From Aquipluma nitroreducens (GTDB taxonomy: Bacteria > Bacteroidota > Bacteroidia > Bacteroidales > Prolixibacteraceae): a stretch of 64,000 nt of DNA. The stretch covers positions 4,827,501 to 4,891,500 of the forward strand of contig NZ_AP018694.1 in NCBI RefSeq assembly GCF_009689585.1, read 5' to 3'. The notes under the pieces are model-generated. The model was not told the origin of the DNA. It saw nothing but the letters and a program-made list of their open reading frames with translations, and searched no databases. The position numbers were made by a program, and so were the translations under genes. Positions 27,152 through 35,036 of the stretch are shown here, piece after piece (positions within the stretch are counted from its first letter, which is position 1; every line of letters starts with the position of its first letter).

Positions 27152-27979
27152 ATGAGACTAATCATTCAGGACAATCACAGGTTAACCTCGAAGTGGGTGG
27201 CCAATTACATCGCAAGAAAAATTAATCTGGCAGAGCCAACCTTAGAAAGGCCTTTTGTATTGGGATTGCCAACAGGTTCTTCGCCACTTTATACCTATCA
27301 TGAATTGATTAAATTATACCAGTATGGAGCCGTTTCATTTCGCCATGTAGTGACCTTTAATATGGATGAATATGTTGGAATTCCGAAAGATCATCCACAG
27401 AGTTACCACACCTTCATGTGGGATAATCTGTTTAACCAAATAGATATTCTTCCTGGAAATGTCAATATACTGAATGGTAATGCTCCGGATATCAAAGCTG
27501 AATGCCAGGCTTATGAAGATAAAATCAAAGCGGTTGGTGGAATTGATCTTTTTCTCGGAGGCATTGGTCCCGACGGGCATCTGGCTTTTAATGAACCTGG
27601 TTCCTCTTTGGCATCACGTACCCGCGATAAAGAACTCAATTACGATACTAAATTGGCTAATTCACGCTTCTTCGACAATGATGTTAACAAAGTGCCCAAC
27701 TCTTCGTTAACCGTTGGGATTGCCACAGTTATGGACGCTAAAGAAGTTTTGATTATTGTGAACGGGTATAACAAAGCCAGAGCTTTGCATCATGTAGTAG
27801 AAGAAGGTGTAAATCACATGTGGACTATCAGCGCGTTGCAACTACATCCACGTGGTATGATAGTTTGCGATGAATCAGCAACTTATGAATTGAAAGTCGG
27901 AACGTATAAACATTTTAAAGATATTGAAAGAAACAACCTGGATCCGGATAACTTGCTGACATCTAACCTGATTTGGTGA
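27152..27979 (+). CDS. nagB: Glucosamine-6-phosphate deaminase
   Basis: A 275-residue protein of the NagB/SugarP isomerase fold. It has GLPTGSSPLYTY near the N-terminus, the catalytic NMDEYVGIPKDHPQSYHTF motif (Asp, with the conserved active-site Asp-Glu-Tyr) and GGIGPDGHLAFNEPGSS, with Arg-containing lid TRDKEL. Length and motifs match E. coli-type NagB. It converts glucosamine-6-phosphate to fructose-6-phosphate and ammonia, the last step of sialic acid catabolism. A divergent homologue lies at 62954. Confidence 0.95.
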   Translation: MRLIIQDNHRLTSKWVANYIARKINLAEPTLERPFVLGLPTGSSPLYTYHELIKLYQYGAVSFRHVVTFNMDEYVGIPKDHPQSYHTFMWDNLFNQIDILPGNVNILNGNAPDIKAECQAYEDKIKAVGGIDLFLGGIGPDGHLAFNEPGSSLASRTRDKELNYDTKLANSRFFDNDVNKVPNSSLTVGIATVMDAKEVLIIVNGYNKARALHHVVEEGVNHMWTISALQLHPRGMIVCDESATYELKVGTYKHFKDIERNNLDPDNLLTSNLIW

Positions 27980-28063
27980 TATCAGTGTCAATTTAATTTT
28001 TAATTTTACAGTAATAGACGTCTTCAAATTCAGAAAGAAATAGATTTTTTAAAACCAATAATT

Positions 28064-29518
28064 ATGAGCTCAAATCGAAGATCGTTTTTAAAGAATATTG
28101 CATTGGGTTCCGGAGTAATAGCTGCCAGTCCATTAATGGCTTCAGAAAATTCAGCTGAAAAAGATAAACTGAATTTCATTAAAAAATCAGCGGCACGCAT
28201 ATCGGCTATGAATTTTAACATGTGTGGTTATGCAGCACCCAGGTTAGATAAAGTCCGTGTTGGTTTTGTAGGTATTGGTGACCGTGGTTCTGATGCAGTA
28301 GAACGAATGACTTATATCGAGGGAGTTGAAATTGTTGCTCTTTGCGATATCCGTCAGGCAGCCGTTGATGGGGGACAGGAAATTTTAGCGAAGGCAGGTC
28401 TTCCTAAAGCGAAAGAATTTGTTGCCGGCGACCTTGGATTTAAACAGCTATGCGACAGTAACCAGGTCGACCTTATTTATATTGCTACACCTTGGGAATG
28501 GCATGTTCCTGTGGCTGTTGCAGCTATGGAAGGTGATAAACATGCAGCGGTTGAGGTTTCAACAGCAAAAACAATGGATGAATGCTGGCAAATAGTTGAA
28601 GTTTCGGAACGTACCAGAAAACATTGTGTAATTCTGGAAAATTGCTGCTATGATTTTTTCGAATTACTTACCCTGAATATGGTCAGACAAGGAGCTTTTG
28701 GTGACCTGATACATGGTGAAGGCGCATATATTCATGATCTGGATTATTGGCTGTTTAATAAGCCCAAAGATGATAAAATGACCGATGGTGCCTATACCAA
28801 AATGTGGCGCATGCATGAAAATAAGCGTAAGGCAAATGTATATCCGACTCATGGCTTAGGCCCAATTTGTCAGGCAATGAATATCAACCGGGGCGACAAG
28901 ATGGATTATCTTACAGCGATGATGTCGGAAGATTTTACTCTGAAAAATAAAATTGAAGCGAAAGCAAAGGTTGATCCATTCTTTCAACAGTTTGTCGGTT
29001 GGGATATGCGGGGTAATATGGATATTCAATTGATAAAGACCAATAAAGGGCGAACGATTATGATTCAACATGATGTAAGTTCTCCACGGCCATATTCCAG
29101 AATTCATTTATTAAGTGGTACAAAATGTTATGCCCAGAAATATCCTCTTCAACAAATTGCCTTTGGCCACGAAGTTGCTGATGAGGCAAAAATGAAGGAA
29201 TTGGAAGAAAAATATACTCCTGAAATTGTTCGTCGAATGGGTGAAATGGCAAAGAAGGTTGGCGGTCATGGCGGTATGGATTTTATGATGGACTGGCGGT
29301 TAATTGATTGCCTGCGAAACGGTTTGCCAATGGATATGGATGTTTATGATGCTGCTGCCTGGAGTTGTATTACTCCTTTGAGTGAATGGTCAATAGCCAA
29401 TGGTTCCAAACCAATTGAAATTCCAGACTTTACCCGAGGGGCATGGAAAACCAATTCAGCAGTTGAATTAACCTTGAAAGGAGGAGGAACGACAACAGTA
29501 AGAAACATTCAATTATAA
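28064..29518 (+). CDS. GH109-like alpha-N-acetylgalactosaminidase (Gfo/Idh/MocA fold), Tat-exported
   Basis: This 484-residue protein has a Tat signal (NRRSFLKN, then a hydrophobic stretch and MASE). A Rossmann domain follows (KVRVGFVGIGDRGSDAVERM). The usual EKP motif of oxidoreductases is replaced by AAVEVSTAKT, and there is a VILENCCYDFFELL segment and HGEGAYIHDLDYW. Both are features of GH109. GH109 enzymes use bound NAD to cleave terminal alpha-GalNAc, as in blood-group A or mucin glycans. It closes the nan gene run, 84 bases after nagB. Confidence 0.88.
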   Translation: MSSNRRSFLKNIALGSGVIAASPLMASENSAEKDKLNFIKKSAARISAMNFNMCGYAAPRLDKVRVGFVGIGDRGSDAVERMTYIEGVEIVALCDIRQAAVDGGQEILAKAGLPKAKEFVAGDLGFKQLCDSNQVDLIYIATPWEWHVPVAVAAMEGDKHAAVEVSTAKTMDECWQIVEVSERTRKHCVILENCCYDFFELLTLNMVRQGAFGDLIHGEGAYIHDLDYWLFNKPKDDKMTDGAYTKMWRMHENKRKANVYPTHGLGPICQAMNINRGDKMDYLTAMMSEDFTLKNKIEAKAKVDPFFQQFVGWDMRGNMDIQLIKTNKGRTIMIQHDVSSPRPYSRIHLLSGTKCYAQKYPLQQIAFGHEVADEAKMKELEEKYTPEIVRRMGEMAKKVGGHGGMDFMMDWRLIDCLRNGLPMDMDVYDAAAWSCITPLSEWSIANGSKPIEIPDFTRGAWKTNSAVELTLKGGGTTTVRNIQL

Positions 29519-29814
29519 GTTTTAACAATTCGATGAGAAATTTAAAAATATTGTATTCCGGGCATTACGGGTGTTTCAATTGTTTCGGTAATACAACCAG
29601 GATTAAATTTAGGATCAGCTTCTGGACCTTGTTTCATGTCTGTACTCCAACTTCTTCCTACGGAAATTAATATGCCTTAATATCTGACAATAAATTAACT
29701 TTAAATCAGATACAGATTGCAAGACTAGTTTTTGAAATGCTGTTTTTTTGGGGATGTTCTTTTATTATCCTATTTTCGACAACGGGTTGAAGTAATTGTA
29801 CAACAGCTTACCAA

Positions 29815-30141
29815 ATGGAATTAACAAAGGATATTGAAAATACTGAACATTGGAGAGTGACCTGGTTGCAATTCATGGATGGCGACAAGGAAGCATTTGC
29901 TTTTTTTTACAATCAATATATCGATCGTTTGTATCAGTATGGAATAAAGCTTTGTAACGATGAAGACACCATTAAGGATGCCATACAGGAAGTATTTCTT
30001 GATCTTTATTTAAAAAGAGCCAGTAATCCAACAACACCTAATAATTTGAAGTATTACCTGCTTTTAGCTTTGAAACGGAACCTGATTGGACATGCCGGAC
30101 AAATTGACCACTCTGCGCTGTTTGCAATAATGGTCCTATAA
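29815..30141 (+). pseudogene. Truncated ECF sigma-70 factor (region 2 only)
   Basis: The 108-residue frame contains sigma region 2: DKEAFAFFYNQYIDRLYQYG and DTIKDAIQEVFLDLYLKR. It breaks off after LLLALKRNLI and ends in unrelated residues. ECF factors of this SusC-associated type run to about 180-200 residues and need region 4 for -35 recognition. I find no region 4 in any frame downstream. The break point reads aaattgaccac, which resembles the IS21 end repeats at 39317-39419, so an insertion event may be responsible. Confidence 0.7.
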
Positions 30142-30225
30142 TTATCACAAGATTAATAACTTAAGTCCGTCGTGTGTGGTTCAATAATCCCCGGCGGAAG
30201 GTGTTTTTTAGTCCGGCTCTTCCAA

Positions 30226-30921
30226 TTATAACCTGAGCTTTACTGCCGGGGTAAGAATACTGTGTAGATTTTGCATTCTCATATCAATATCGGCAATGCC
30301 ATCGGCACAATCTTTTAATTCCTTGGTTACCATAGCTGTTTTTTCATCCGTCAGCTTGTACCACAATTCGTGTTCCAGTGATGCCCAAAAATCCATTGCG
30401 ATTGTCCGTATCTGAATTTCCACATTGACAAGTTCGGTACTTTCTGAAAGGAAAACAGGAACCGTTACAATTAGATGGAGACTACGGTACCCATTTGGTT
30501 TCGGGTTTTTTATATAGTCGGATATTCGGATTACCGTTATATCATCTTGTGAGGTAAGTAGTTTCGAAATTAGATAAATATCGTCGATATACGAACAGAT
30601 AACCCGAACCCCGGCAATATCGGTAAGATTATTTCTAGCTGACTCTACACTGAGTTCAAATCCTCGCCTGGTTAACTTATCAAAAATACTTTTGGGCGTT
30701 TTTACACGGGCTTTTATCTGATGTATAGGGTTGCGATCTTTTACATATTTGAATTCATCATTTAGATTTTCCAGCTTCGTGGTAATTTCCCGTGTCGTGG
30801 CTAAATAAAGATTTTCCGTCACCATAAATGCATTAATTGCTTTGACTGCTTCATCAGGTAGGATGTTGCTTGTTAGCCCATCAAATATATAAGCGACTTT
30901 TGTTTTTTCTATGTTAATCAT
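30226..30921 (-). CDS. Small alarmone synthetase, RelQ/YjbM-like (p)ppGpp synthetase
   Basis: From ATG 30921 the protein has 231 residues. It carries the RelA/SpoT nucleotidyltransferase domain: RVKTPKSIFDKL, TDIAGVRVICSYIDDIYLI (metal-binding Asp), NGYRSLHLIV and VEIQIRTIAMDFWASLEHEL (catalytic Glu). There is no hydrolase, TGS or ACT domain, as expected for small alarmone synthetases. The open frame continues upstream to 31155 but without family resemblance, so the inner start is chosen. It makes pppGpp or ppGpp in the cytoplasm. Confidence 0.88.
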   Translation of the reverse strand: MINIEKTKVAYIFDGLTSNILPDEAVKAINAFMVTENLYLATTREITTKLENLNDEFKYVKDRNPIHQIKARVKTPKSIFDKLTRRGFELSVESARNNLTDIAGVRVICSYIDDIYLISKLLTSQDDITVIRISDYIKNPKPNGYRSLHLIVTVPVFLSESTELVNVEIQIRTIAMDFWASLEHELWYKLTDEKTAMVTKELKDCADGIADIDMRMQNLHSILTPAVKLRL

Positions 30922-31377
30922 CTTTGTGTTCCTTTCATTTAGTTTCTTTAAGCAATTGACCATTTCCCGAAAATTGGATTGAACAAGTTCTGTAATCCAG
31001 TCATATTGGGACTTAAGGTTTTTTATATATGGGAAAAGCTGGATGAAAAGGTTGTTTTTATTGTGCAACCAAAAGCAAATAATCCCAAGAACCCGGCTCA
31101 TGTCAAAAGTATTAACAAAACAGGTAGAGAACAAGATTAGTCGCTGTTTTCTCAAACTTGAGGATCAATTAACAAAGCCAAAATCTCGTTGTATACGGAA
31201 AAATGGCCAACAGAATATTATAAACTGGTACCGTATTGGCTATATAAAATAGCCACTGGCATTTGAGCTAATTTATCGCACGGTTAGATGGGTGCATAGA
31301 ACGACTCCTGCCATAACGTTTTCATTTCTGTTTTCTAAGCTGTTTTCTGAATATGTTTTCGTGCTGGAAGGGAACGT
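30922..31377. other. Long non-coding stretch upstream of the alarmone synthetase
   Basis: No recognised gene lies in these 456 bases. The minus-strand frame of the synthetase stays open to about 31155, but its residues look random. No terminator or promoter could be placed with confidence. Confidence 0.4.
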
Positions 31378-31569
31378 TTAAAATACCAGCATCACGCTCA
31401 CAACTTTCCCTGTCGGCAGTAGTTCAACACGCTCGTTACCGTCTAGCCAGTCCACTGCTAATAAAACATCATTTTCTTCCAGATTAGTCAGGTCTTTTAG
31501 CTCTTCCAACGACATAATTCCTTCTTCTTCCAGAGTTGCCGTTATGGTGGTGGCAACTGTTTTTATTGG
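31378..31569 (-). pseudogene. Fragment of a DUF2582-like small winged-helix gene
   Basis: The minus frame reads TATLEEEGIMSLEELKDLTN, then LEENDVLLAVDWLDGNERVE and a stop at 31378. It aligns with the winged-helix protein at 4554 (ITDLKKQTKMEIKNIYLALG WLARENKV). There is no start codon at the N-terminal end, only an internal ATG, and a stop lies just upstream. It is a 5'-truncated relic. Confidence 0.55.
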
Positions 31570-31598
31570 TTAATTATTCGAGTATAAAAGAATATTTA

Positions 31599-31606
31599 TA
31601 TATTTG
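31599..31606 (+). promoter_or_regulatory. Probable -7 promoter box of the AAA ATPase gene
   Basis: TATATTTG sits 17 bases before ATG 31624. It lies between two copies of attcgagtat (31577-31586 and 31616-31625). The second copy includes the start codon, so the 5' end of the gene seems to have been partly duplicated. Confidence 0.55.
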
Positions 31607-31623
31607 TGTAAATAAATTCGAGT

Positions 31624-32892
31624 ATGGAAGAGTATTTCGCAACATTAAAGAAATATAATTTTTGGGAAGGCAATGTTCCAGAACTGGGTTATTACCGCAA
31701 AGATTATACAGACAAGATATTTGACTACACAGGCAGTAAACTTGTCAAAGTGTTGGTAGGCCAGCGGCGTGCGGGTAAAAGCTATATTCTTCGTCAGATT
31801 GCCCATAGACTGATCGAGAGTGGTGTAGATCCCAGGAATATCTTTTATGTCAACAAAGAATTTACTGATTTCGATTTTATCAGCTATTATAAAGACCTTG
31901 AAGTACTACTTAAACTATATCGGGAGAAACTTAAACCTGAAGGTAAGGTTTGGCTTTTTATAGACGAAGTACAAAATATCAGTGGATGGGAACATTTTGT
32001 GAACTCTCATTCACAGGATTTCGTTGAAAGCTATGAAATATTTATAAGCGGCTCCAATTCAAAAATGCTTTCAATGGAATTGGCAACACTGCTTTCAGGC
32101 CGATATGTCAATTTTGAGGTATTCCCTTTTAGTTATGAGGAATATACTGGAATAACTCAAAAAGAAGTAAAAAAGCAAAGTTACATCGACTACATGGAGA
32201 GCGGAGCATTACCCGAATTGTTTGTATTGCCTAACGATGAAACAAAGCGTAATTACATATCTGCTATTAAAGATACGGTATTGCTGCGCGACATTATACA
32301 ACGACACAGCATCAAGGACCCAAAGTTGCTCGAAGATGTTTTTATTTATCTGGTCAATAACGCCTCTAATCTGGTCTCGATAGTTAATATTGTGAACTAT
32401 TTCAAGAGTAACGGGAGAAAAACAACGTACGATACGGTTGCAAATTACATCAGTTATATTGAAGATACTTTCATGATACACAAAGTTGAACGCTATGATA
32501 TCAGGGGAAAGGAAACAATCTCCGGTAACTGTAAATATTATATAAACGACTTGTCATTCAAAAATTATTTATATCCTGGATTTGGATATGGGGTGGGGTA
32601 TAAGCTTGAAAATCTGGTTTATTTGGAACTTCGAAGGGCTGGATATGAAGTTTATGTTGGGGCCATGCGTGATAAAGAAGTGGACTTTGTAGCTAAAAAA
32701 GGGGATAGGCTGATCTACCTTCAAAGCACCTATCTTTTGGTTGATGAGCAAACAGCACTGCGCGAATATGCTCCTCTGGAAGCAATAAAAGATAATTATG
32801 AAAAAGCGGTTGTCTCTCTTGATGACATTTCGTTACCTTCGAATAAAGGTATCCGGCATATTCAGGCATGGAAATTACATGAAATTCTATAA
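31624..32892 (+). CDS. AAA ATPase with DUF4143 domain
   Basis: A 422-residue protein. The N-terminal ATPase domain has a Walker A VLVGQRRAGKSYILRQ (about 41-56), a Walker B VWLFIDEVQNISG (about 110-122) and a sensor-like FISGSNSKML. The C-terminal half is the DUF4143 type: KDTVLLRDIIQRHSI, TYDTVANYISYIEDTFMIHK and a nuclease-like EVDFVAKKGDRLIYLQ. This family is common and mobile in Bacteroidota. Its substrate is unknown. It is not clearly linked to the genes around it. Confidence 0.85.
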   Translation: MEEYFATLKKYNFWEGNVPELGYYRKDYTDKIFDYTGSKLVKVLVGQRRAGKSYILRQIAHRLIESGVDPRNIFYVNKEFTDFDFISYYKDLEVLLKLYREKLKPEGKVWLFIDEVQNISGWEHFVNSHSQDFVESYEIFISGSNSKMLSMELATLLSGRYVNFEVFPFSYEEYTGITQKEVKKQSYIDYMESGALPELFVLPNDETKRNYISAIKDTVLLRDIIQRHSIKDPKLLEDVFIYLVNNASNLVSIVNIVNYFKSNGRKTTYDTVANYISYIEDTFMIHKVERYDIRGKETISGNCKYYINDLSFKNYLYPGFGYGVGYKLENLVYLELRRAGYEVYVGAMRDKEVDFVAKKGDRLIYLQSTYLLVDEQTALREYAPLEAIKDNYEKAVVSLDDISLPSNKGIRHIQAWKLHEIL

Positions 32893-32968
32893 ACGTCATT
32901 TATCGTCAGGTGCAAGCATATCTATATATAAATGCTTGCACCTTTTGCATTGTGAAATCTTTGTTCCA

Positions 32969-33190
32969 TCAAATTTCAAAAATTTCCTGAAAAGCACTTT
33001 CAATTATCACAACTTCATCATCCCTTAATTCAGGAAATTCTTTGGCTCTGGCTCTCTTAGAAAGGATTCCTCCATTTTGCTCAAGAAACCTAACCAGCAT
33101 TGACACTAACTTTGTGGAATTGAGCCGATTGTTCCGTTCAATCAGGTTTTGACTCTCTCGACCACCAATTTTCAGGATCGAGTGAGCCAA
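32969..33190 (-). CDS. Small hypothetical protein divergent from the Fic gene
   Basis: A 73-residue frame begins at ATG 33190, ends at 32969 and is fairly polar (KLVSMLVRFLEQNGGILSKR, then DDEVVIIESAFQEIFEI). I do not recognise the family. The last 45 residues look like a small helical domain, and a start at the internal Met is possible. Its 5' end lies beside the gagccg boxes that flank the Fic promoter, so the two may form a divergently controlled pair. Confidence 0.35.
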   Translation of the reverse strand: MAHSILKIGGRESQNLIERNNRLNSTKLVSMLVRFLEQNGGILSKRARAKEFPELRDDEVVIIESAFQEIFEI

Positions 33191-33201
33191 ATATTAGTTG
33201 T

Positions 33202-33254
33202 ATTCGGCTCGTAATTTTACTATATTTGAGCCGAATATGAAAAATAATCGGCTC
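33202..33254. promoter_or_regulatory. Fic promoter with cggctc/gagccg boxes
   Basis: A TATATTTG -7 box (33221-33228) lies inside an inverted repeat attcggctc (33202-33210) and gagccgaat (33228-33236). A further cggctc lies at 33249-33254, touching the ATG. Another gagccg occurs at 33122-33127 and a near copy (gagcca) at 33184. The boxes overlap both promoter and start codon, which suggests a repressor. The Fic protein itself ends in a winged helix and could be the regulator. Confidence 0.5.
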
Positions 33255-34361
33255 ATGAAGTATAACTGGCAGTTGCCTGAATGGCCTATGTTTTCCTTTG
33301 AGACCACGGATGTTCAGCCTCTTATCCTCGAATTTGCAAAAGAAACAGGTGAGATAAACGGCATAATCCAAGGGTTACCAAACCACCTGAAGCAGGAAAC
33401 GCTTTTACAATTAATGATGTCTGAAGCCTTGAAAACCTCGGAAATAGAAGGAGAATATATCAGCCGTGAAGATGTGATATCCTCTCTAAGGAACAACCTT
33501 GGACTGAACGACATGCCTGTTTCTGTAAAAGACCGAAGAGCCACCGGGATAGCCCAACTGATGACAGAAGTCCGAAAAAGCTTTCAGGAACCACTGACAA
33601 TAAATACGCTTAAAACCTGGCATGGCATGTTAATGGCCGGTACACGGAATATAAATCCGGGCGATTGGAGAGAGGGAAACGCCCCCATGCATGTGATTTC
33701 AGGTGCTGTTGGACGTGAAGTGGTACACTTTGAAGCGCCGCCATCGGAGAAGGTACTAGCAGAAATGAAAGCTTTTATTGAGTGGTATAATTCAGCTATC
33801 TTTCCATTAAAAGGAGAAATTGCCGAAGGGGTACTAAAGTCGGCCATAGCGCACCTGTATTTTGAATCGATTCATCCTTTTGAAGACGGAAATGGTCGCA
33901 TAGGCCGTGCCGTTGCTGAAAAAGCGTTGTCGCAGTCACTCAATCGTCCTGTCATGTTGAGTTTGTCAAAAACCATCGAAAAGAACAAAGAAGACTATTA
34001 TAATGCACTGAAGGAAGCACAACGGTCTTTGAATATTACTTCGTGGATAACTTATTTTACCCTGGTTATTCTTGATGCCCAAAGGGATGCCAAATCCATG
34101 GTTCAGTTCACATTAAAAAAAGCCCAGTTTTTTGACCGTTACAAGGACAAGTTAAATGAGCGTCAGTCGAAAGCCGTCCTCAAAATAATGGAACAAGGAG
34201 TTGATGGTTTCGAAGGGGGAATGACAGCGAGAAAATATATGAGTATAACCAGGGTATCCAAAGCGACGGCGACAAGAGACTTACAGCAATTATACGATTT
34301 GGGCGTATTTACCCGTGATGGAGGCGGTAGATCAGTACGCTATCAACTGAATTTTGATTGA
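33255..34361 (+). CDS. Fic-domain protein (AMPylator type) with built-in inhibitory helix
   Basis: From ATG 33255 the protein has 368 residues. An N-terminal DUF4172-like domain includes an inhibitory-helix motif TSEIEG (about 61-66, matching S/T-x3-E-G/N). The Fic core carries HPFEDGNGRIGR with the catalytic His208. A C-terminal winged helix (ARKYMSITRVSKATATRDLQ) follows. Such class II Fic proteins transfer AMP to a target and are held back by the Glu of the inhibitory helix. Earlier ATGs (33237, or a further upstream frame) fall at or before the expected transcription start. Confidence 0.9.
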   Translation: MKYNWQLPEWPMFSFETTDVQPLILEFAKETGEINGIIQGLPNHLKQETLLQLMMSEALKTSEIEGEYISREDVISSLRNNLGLNDMPVSVKDRRATGIAQLMTEVRKSFQEPLTINTLKTWHGMLMAGTRNINPGDWREGNAPMHVISGAVGREVVHFEAPPSEKVLAEMKAFIEWYNSAIFPLKGEIAEGVLKSAIAHLYFESIHPFEDGNGRIGRAVAEKALSQSLNRPVMLSLSKTIEKNKEDYYNALKEAQRSLNITSWITYFTLVILDAQRDAKSMVQFTLKKAQFFDRYKDKLNERQSKAVLKIMEQGVDGFEGGMTARKYMSITRVSKATATRDLQQLYDLGVFTRDGGGRSVRYQLNFD

Positions 34362-34597
34362 AATGCAGTCCCACACTCAAAAAAAAAGGATACAGAAAAA
34401 AATGTCGTGATTTAGATTGGAATGAAAAGTTTAAATGCATTGGATTGGACGTTGGGTATTAGGCAGGGACTTTTATTCCGAATTTTTTGGTAGTTTTGTT
34501 TTGCAAATGGAAGCAACCTGATACTCGAAATAGTACGTTTTCGAGGTGGTAATTCGGGAGTTTGAAAGATTTTGAAAAATTAAATAATTGATATTTA

Positions 34598-34635
34598 GCG
34601 GTATAGCTGATGGGTTCCGTTCCCGCCAGCTCCAC
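34598..34635 (+). other. tmRNA/tRNA 3'-end-like sequence, probable attachment site
   Basis: The run ending gggttccgttcccgccagctccac resembles the T-arm and acceptor 3' end of tmRNA, where CCCGCCAGCTCCAcca is common. No tmRNA body, tag frame or matching 5' acceptor strand lies upstream, and the Fic gene ends only 236 bases before it. A truncated tyrosine-integrase start lies 250 bases downstream. Mobile elements that insert into ssrA copy just this 3' end, so an att site is the best reading, by inference. Confidence 0.45.
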
Positions 34636-34658
34636 TTTTTCAGAAAGCACATCAAAGC

Positions 34659-34691
34659 AAACTCCTGTAAATATCACATTTACAGGAGTTT
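34659..34691. terminator. Strong hairpin with T-run beside the att-like site
   Basis: A perfect 14-bp stem (aaactcctgtaaat with atttacaggagttt) has a 5-base loop and is followed by tttgtttttt. It has the form of an intrinsic terminator on the plus strand, although no recognised gene ends just before it. Confidence 0.7.
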
Positions 34692-34737
34692 TTTGTTTTT
34701 TGGAAATGCAGCAAAATGCATTTAAAAGCATCTACCG

Positions 34738-34792
34738 AGGTGCAAATTCGGGAGTTGACCCGAAAAACAAAATTACTCCCGAATTTGCACCT
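34738..34792. repeat. 18-bp perfect inverted repeat upstream of the integrase fragment
   Basis: The arms aggtgcaaattcgggagt (34738-34755) and actcccgaatttgcacct (34775-34792) are exact reverse complements around a 19-base spacer. The left arm is also the second copy of the direct repeat at 34542. The position 95 bases before the integrase start suggests a recombinase or regulator binding region. Confidence 0.6.
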
Positions 34793-34886
34793 TGAACGCT
34801 TATATTGCGTTGAAATGCAGTGTTTTGCATTTCATGTTCTTTCATTGCTAAAGTATATTTACTAACAAAAATTAAATGATTTTGGT

Positions 34887-35033
34887 ATGAAAAAACAAGA
34901 AACTTATGCTGTTCGCTTTGTACTTCGCAATAGCAAAGTAGCTCAAAACGAGAAATCGTCTCTTTCAGTACGTGTTACAGTTAATGCTCAAAGTGTAATA
35001 TTCGGTCAAACTGACCACCCTGTGCCGATTTAA
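34887..35033 (+). pseudogene. N-terminal fragment of a tyrosine-type integrase
   Basis: The frame starts MKKQETYAVRFVLRNSKVAQ and continues SSLSVRVTVNAQSVIF, which is the opening of the SAM-like arm-binding part of Bacteroidota phage/transposon integrases. After about 40 codons it enters the IS21 left end and stops at 35031. No catalytic domain remains to the right of the insertion elements, so the gene is cut off. Confidence 0.65.
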
Positions 35034-35036
35034 ATT

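Larger units (their letters stand above)
34542..34755. repeat. Direct repeat pair cgaggt---aattcgggagt
   Basis: The 20-base sequences at 34542-34561 and 34736-34755 agree at 18 positions. They flank the tmRNA-like sequence and the hairpin at 34659. The spacing of 194 bases and the position beside a truncated integrase are compatible with recombinase arm sites. Confidence 0.5.

Noticed and set aside
29542-29637. 31-codon minus-strand ORF downstream of the GH109-like gene
   Set aside because: It reads plausibly (rich in Pro, Glu, Thr) but is too short to judge and has no visible promoter or relatives.
30922-31155. 78-residue N-terminal extension of the alarmone synthetase
   Set aside because: The extension lacks family similarity, and the inner ATG at 30921 gives the usual length.
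34362-34640. A complete tmRNA (ssrA) gene ending at the tmRNA-like 3' sequence
   Set aside because: There is no 5' acceptor strand, tag frame or pseudoknot region, and the Fic coding sequence ends only 236 bases upstream, too close for a normal tmRNA of about 350-400 bases.
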